Below are positions 14,742 to 16,229 of a stretch of DNA of 16,229 nucleotides, in pieces (position 1 is the stretch's first letter; each line of letters begins with the position of its first letter). The position numbers and the translations under genes are program-made. A model generated the notes under the pieces. It was not told where the DNA came from and did not search any database. It saw only the letters and a program-made list of their open reading frames with translations. Origin of the DNA: Planctomycetota bacterium (lineage in GTDB: Bacteria > Planctomycetota > UBA11346); the NCBI GenBank assembly GCA_024641365.1, contig JAHEDF010000032.1, positions 1 to 16,229 on the forward strand, given 5' to 3'.

Positions 14742-16021
14742 GACGTTTTTCCTTTATAATAAATCGATAAGCCATATTCATCGCTAATATCTGGCCACCG
14801 TGGAATATCGCCTTTTACAAGCAAAAAGTATTCGATTTTATTATGCAGACCGTTGTAAGTGGTAGGAATTTCTTTGGGAAGCGTAACTGAAATACGTCCG
14901 CTCATCATATCCGCATGGTCTTCGATGGTAACCACGGGGATGCGTATAAATACATGTTTGTCGGTAACAGTATCCGTGCCGCGTGTATACGTCGCGCTTT
15001 CTCGACCTTCGATGGTTAAGGTAAATGAACGGACGCGAAAAGCATTGCCAATGCATTCCCAGGTTAAGTTTATAGTTTCACCCGGCTGATAGACGCCTTT
15101 ATTAACCGTTAATTTGAGACGTGGATTTTTTAAGGCGAGGAGTTGATGAATAAATCCGAATAAAATGAATAAACCAATAAGCGCAAAAATTGATAAAAAT
15201 ATTAGCGGAATCCATACCGAACCGTCGCTTTTATCCCACTCTGCAATTACAACAAAATATAACACGGTCCACGTAAAGCCGTTCCAAATAAGTGAAAAAA
15301 TACCAAGACCAATCGCTCTACCAAAGCGCGATTGTACCTGACTTAATTCAATCGGACCATTTCCCGCTAATGCAGCACTTGACGGTTCCCTAGTCGTTGC
15401 CCTGGTCGTTGATGTTCCCGATAGCGGTAATAACCCTGCTTTACGCAATCGCTCGGTGCGACGCATGTGCAGACCTAACCACATGACGCCAATGCCCACC
15501 AGTGGAAAAATAAGCGTGAATGATGCGAACCACCAATCATCGGGTAAGCCATGCTTTAACACGGCCTCATCTGGTTTATTTGGATTTACCCAACACGTGT
15601 GTTTGCTGCCTGGTTGTAAAGTTTGGACAATGGCGTTTTTGGAGCCGCGTCCAGATGAAAATGTACCGCCCGAAAAATCATACATCGACGATTCATAACG
15701 TGGCGCATTGCTATCTGATTCTAAAGCGTGCGGATCATAATGATAAGCAAAGCGTACCTCAACACGATAGGTATCGCCTTCGCTATCATGGTTAACTCCA
15801 AGGCTGCTTGAAATAATAGTGCATGGAACTTCAACCCAATTACTAGCGGCAGTCATTTTCCATGCAGGAGCGATTAAAAAGATATAGACGAAGACGCTAC
15901 CAAATAGGGCAAAGAATAAACCAAATAAAAAAAAGCAGCCAGCACCCTGGTTTTTATTAGTGCCATCTGAGAGCGGTTTATAGTGCGTTTTATTTTTACT
16001 CACGTGCGCATCTTGAAGCAC
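14738..16021 (-). CDS. DUF3592 membrane protein with C-terminal arrestin-like domain
   Basis: A 427-aa protein with four likely membrane helices (about 27-53, 164-185, 237-259 and 268-293). Between helices 1 and 2 is a DUF3592-type domain (62-155), recognisable from WVEVPCTIIS, then YRVEVRFAYHYD and the closing CWVNPNKPDEAVL. Residues ~300-420 form a soluble beta domain with YQPGETI (311-317), GRISVTLPKEIP (375-386) and EYFLLVKGDIPRWPDI, resembling an arrestin-like sandwich and the next gene's product. With four helices, the C-terminal domain should lie on the same side as the N-terminus, probably the cytoplasm. The start is GTG at 16019-16021; GTG 16003 is an alternative, and an in-frame stop at 16028-16030 excludes more. 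It is the first gene of the operon. Confidence 0.8.
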   Translation of the reverse strand: MLQDAHVSKNKTHYKPLSDGTNKNQGAGCFFLFGLFFALFGSVFVYIFLIAPAWKMTAASNWVEVPCTIISSSLGVNHDSEGDTYRVEVRFAYHYDPHALESDSNAPRYESSMYDFSGGTFSSGRGSKNAIVQTLQPGSKHTCWVNPNKPDEAVLKHGLPDDWWFASFTLIFPLVGIGVMWLGLHMRRTERLRKAGLLPLSGTSTTRATTREPSSAALAGNGPIELSQVQSRFGRAIGLGIFSLIWNGFTWTVLYFVVIAEWDKSDGSVWIPLIFLSIFALIGLFILFGFIHQLLALKNPRLKLTVNKGVYQPGETINLTWECIGNAFRVRSFTLTIEGRESATYTRGTDTVTDKHVFIRIPVVTIEDHADMMSGRISVTLPKEIPTTYNGLHNKIEYFLLVKGDIPRWPDISDEYGLSIYYKGKTS

Positions 16022-16229
16022 ATCGCTTCAATGGCAAATAGCCGTTGCTGTCCTTTTGGGACTTGTGGCACGGCTTATTGAGATGGGTTTCTTATGCGAA
16101 AGATGCCCAAATTGTTGAGTACGACAGTACAGAAGGTGTCTGAGGGCGTAGCAGCAGCCCTGTGCTCAGCAGGCTTATGTCATAATGCGAGTGCCTAGCA
16201 TCAGAAAAATGGCATGCGACTCTGGCATG
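16022..16229. other. 208-bp terminal stretch upstream of the DUF3592 operon
   Basis: No supported gene. It should contain the minus-strand promoter of the three-gene operon, but I see no clear -35/-10 pair. A seven-base direct repeat TGGCATG is present at 16210-16216 and 16223-16229, probably chance. Confidence 0.4.

Overview
The window comes from a bacterial chromosome of moderate base composition (mid-40s % GC by eye), densely packed with ordinary metabolic and membrane genes. I see no phage genes, transposases, CRISPR arrays, rRNA or tRNA. Several features resemble what I remember from Planctomycetota and related PVC lineages: DUF3592 membrane proteins next to small P-loop ATPases, many short one-helix proteins, weak Shine-Dalgarno sequences, and an Lgt-like membrane protein. 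This taxonomic guess is from memory and has low confidence.

Left part (1-4460), minus strand: imperfect direct repeats (21-127), two short hypothetical genes (144-428 and 446-700), then a SulP-family anion transporter with a STAS domain (828-2450), whose real start lies well inside the longest open frame. After a 397-bp stretch with no gene but one perfect hairpin, there is a pair made of a histidine phosphatase (3774-4460) and a secreted lipoprotein of the endonuclease/exonuclease/phosphatase fold (2848-3741).

Middle part (4632-8796): a membrane fatty-acid desaturase (5750-6487) overlaps, by GTGA, a left-handed beta-helix protein with a degenerate N-terminal domain (4632-5753). A small proline-rich one-helix protein (6586-6831) and a divergent Lgt-like seven-helix-type protein (6897-7712) run on the plus strand. 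The latter converges on, and overlaps by 53 bp, a PLP trans-sulfuration-type enzyme (7660-8796). This enzyme is coupled by ATGA to an AmmeMemoRadiSam-type radical SAM enzyme (8793-10193) carrying an unexplained C-terminal extension of about 130 residues.

Right part (10254-16021): an acetyl-CoA-synthetase-like enzyme (10254-12176, plus) whose acyl-pocket motif looks like that of medium-chain enzymes. It overlaps a PhyH-type Fe(II)/2-oxoglutarate dioxygenase (12125-12871) tail to tail by 52 bp. The dioxygenase is itself coupled by ATGA to a two-helix hypothetical protein (12868-13551).

Farthest right is the most interesting unit, a tightly packed three-gene minus-strand operon: DUF3592 membrane protein with a C-terminal arrestin-like domain (14738-16021), a stand-alone arrestin-like protein (14373-14741) and a small AAA-like ATPase (13764-14369). 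The first two genes appear to carry two versions of the same beta-sandwich domain, and the third supplies a nucleotide switch. This is my candidate for an undescribed system.
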